From Cyanobacteria bacterium UBA11372 (lineage in GTDB: Bacteria > Cyanobacteriota > Cyanobacteriia > Cyanobacteriales > Aerosakkonemataceae): a stretch of 5,552 nt of DNA. Below the pieces are notes generated by a model. It searched no databases. It was not told where the DNA came from and was given only the letters and a program-made list of their open reading frames with translations. Shown piece after piece: positions 4,958-5,552 of the stretch. The first letter of the stretch is position 1. The number at the start of each line of letters is the position of its first letter. The DNA lies in contig DNGG01000440.1 of the NCBI GenBank assembly GCA_003486675.1, forward strand, positions 9,189 through 14,740, read 5' to 3'. The position numbers and the translations under genes were made by a program.

Positions 4958-5066
4958 GTTGCAACATACTTAAATCCCTATGAGGGATTGAAACCATAGT
5001 TAGCGCCTTTTAGTCGGCGTGAAACCTTGGTTGCAACATACTTAAATCCCTATGAGGGATTGAAAC
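4958..5066 (+). CRISPR. CRISPR repeat 2 - 35-nt spacer - repeat 3
   Basis: Two identical 37-nt repeats (4958-4994 and 5030-5066) begin GTTGCAACATAC and end GAGGGATTGAAAC. Each contains the stem AATCCCT-ATG-AGGGATT and the 3' handle ATTGAAAC, the pattern of many cyanobacterial type I-D/III arrays. The handle implies transcription left to right. The spacer (4995-5029) is 35 nt, a normal length. It nearly duplicates the 3' end of the neighbouring RHH gene, and a guide read rightwards would be antisense to that gene's mRNA. No cas gene is in the window. Confidence 0.92.
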
Positions 5067-5115
5067 CAAGCATTTAATAAGGCGATGGATAGGTGGAACT
5101 AAGGGAGAGGTTAAA

Positions 5116-5412
5116 ATGCCCACCAATGAAGAAAGATACCGAAAATGGGTTAACCACGTAAGAAACCGGATTGCTGAGGAACCAAGACAAAAGGCTTGGG
5201 TTATAGAAAAAGAGTGCTGGAAGTTGATCGACTTAGCGATAGACCCTATATGTAGTGACGAGAAAGTCAAGAGGATGCTAACCCTTATCTTGGATGATAG
5301 CGACATGCAGCTACTAGAGGAACTAAGCCCATTTGATGAGGGCGATATTTCACAAGCAAGTCTTTTAGTTAGAAAGGTCAAGACGCGGTTAATATCGGAT
5401 CTCCAAGGGTAA
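5116..5412 (+). CDS. Hypothetical 98-residue charged helical protein between CRISPR repeats 3 and 4
   Basis: I do not recognise this protein. It begins MPTNEERYRKWVNHVRNRIA, is rich in Glu, Asp, Lys and Arg, and has long likely helical stretches (residues 4-45 and about 49-70). It has no hydrophobic membrane segment and no signal peptide. Two Cys (in KECWK and PICSD) are not arranged as a metal site. Coding support is the strong Shine-Dalgarno AGGGAGAGG at 5102-5110, 5 nt from the ATG, and an uninterrupted frame with a clean TAA. No good promoter lies in the 49 nt between repeat 3 and the ATG, so it may rely on transcription through the array. It is divergent from the RHH gene across the repeat 2-3 unit. 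A toxin or regulator partner role is possible but not shown. The gap after it (5413-5458) holds nothing I recognise. Confidence 0.7.
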   Translation: MPTNEERYRKWVNHVRNRIAEEPRQKAWVIEKECWKLIDLAIDPICSDEKVKRMLTLILDDSDMQLLEELSPFDEGDISQASLLVRKVKTRLISDLQG

Positions 5413-5458
5413 AACAATCAGTAACCAAAGTAGTTGATACTAAATCCGCTTTGATTAC

Positions 5459-5552
5459 CCCCTTTATGCCTTAAATCCCTATTAGGGATTGAAACCTACC
5501 CATTCAGATTGTTTAATATAATCGTTGCGAGTTGCAACATACTTAAATCCCT
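5459..5552 (+). CRISPR. CRISPR repeat 4 (degenerate 5' end) - 35-nt spacer - repeat 5 (cut by window end)
   Basis: Repeat 4 keeps the 26-nt 3' part (5470-5495), from CTTAAATCCC to GATTGAAAC. It has one change in the loop (ATT for ATG) that leaves the 7-bp stem intact. Its first 11 nt (5459-5469) no longer resemble GTTGCAACATA. After a 35-nt spacer (5496-5530) repeat 5 begins with GTTGCAACATAC and runs for 22 nt to the window edge. The array therefore probably continues to the right. The spacer matches nothing else in the window that I can see. Confidence 0.87.

Noticed and set aside
4645..5066. A canonical CreTA-type CRISPR-regulated toxin-antitoxin
   Set aside because: No tiny toxin gene with rare-codon features and no cas operon is visible, and the guide matches the 3' end of a gene rather than a toxin promoter; only a loose analogy is kept.
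5010..5417. 135-residue minus-strand reading frame over the right-hand repeats
   Set aside because: It overlaps the 98-residue plus-strand gene and passes through CRISPR repeat 3. The plus-strand frame has a strong Shine-Dalgarno, while this one has none.

Overview
The window reads as chromosomal DNA of a cyanobacterium, probably a filamentous one. It carries the photosystem II assembly gene psb28 and nine copies of the HIP1 octamer GCGATCGC (near 273, 980, 1496, 1869, 2641, 3122, 3628, 3712 and 3727). Three gaps between genes are filled by heptameric repeats, and the CRISPR repeats end in the ATTGAAAC handle common in this phylum. I cannot name the genus from sequence alone.

Left and middle (1-4578): a cysS start leaves the window on the minus strand. 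Facing it across a divergent region with a 50-bp perfect palindrome is a run of plus-strand genes: a COG0523/CobW metal-chaperone GTPase with a 61-residue histidine-rich linker, D-aminoacyl-tRNA deacylase (dtd), an HhH-GPD [4Fe-4S] DNA glycosylase of the MutY/Nth superfamily, psb28, a MoaB/Mog-type molybdopterin protein, and a membrane-anchored YdcF-like DUF218 protein. Only dtd and the glycosylase overlap; psb28 follows closely. The other three gaps are each filled almost exactly from a TAG stop to the next ATG by a heptamer array in direct and then inverted orientation, which predicts long hairpins in front of dtd, moaB and the ydcF-like gene. These genes share no pathway, so this is ordinary core-genome mosaic.

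Right (4579-5552): this part has no HIP1 site and differs in character. Five copies of a 37-nt CRISPR repeat lie in one orientation. They are separated alternately by ordinary 35-nt spacers and by gene-sized gaps. The first gap holds a 59-residue ribbon-helix-helix DNA-binding protein on the minus strand, with its own consensus promoter and a candidate operator. The second holds an unrecognised 98-residue protein with a strong Shine-Dalgarno sequence. The 35-nt spacer between repeats 2 and 3 is a near copy (32/35) of the 3' end of the ribbon-helix-helix gene, which itself abuts repeat 1. The differences within the shared codons are synonymous. No cas gene and no convincing leader is visible. 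This gene-interrupted array is the most unusual part of the window.
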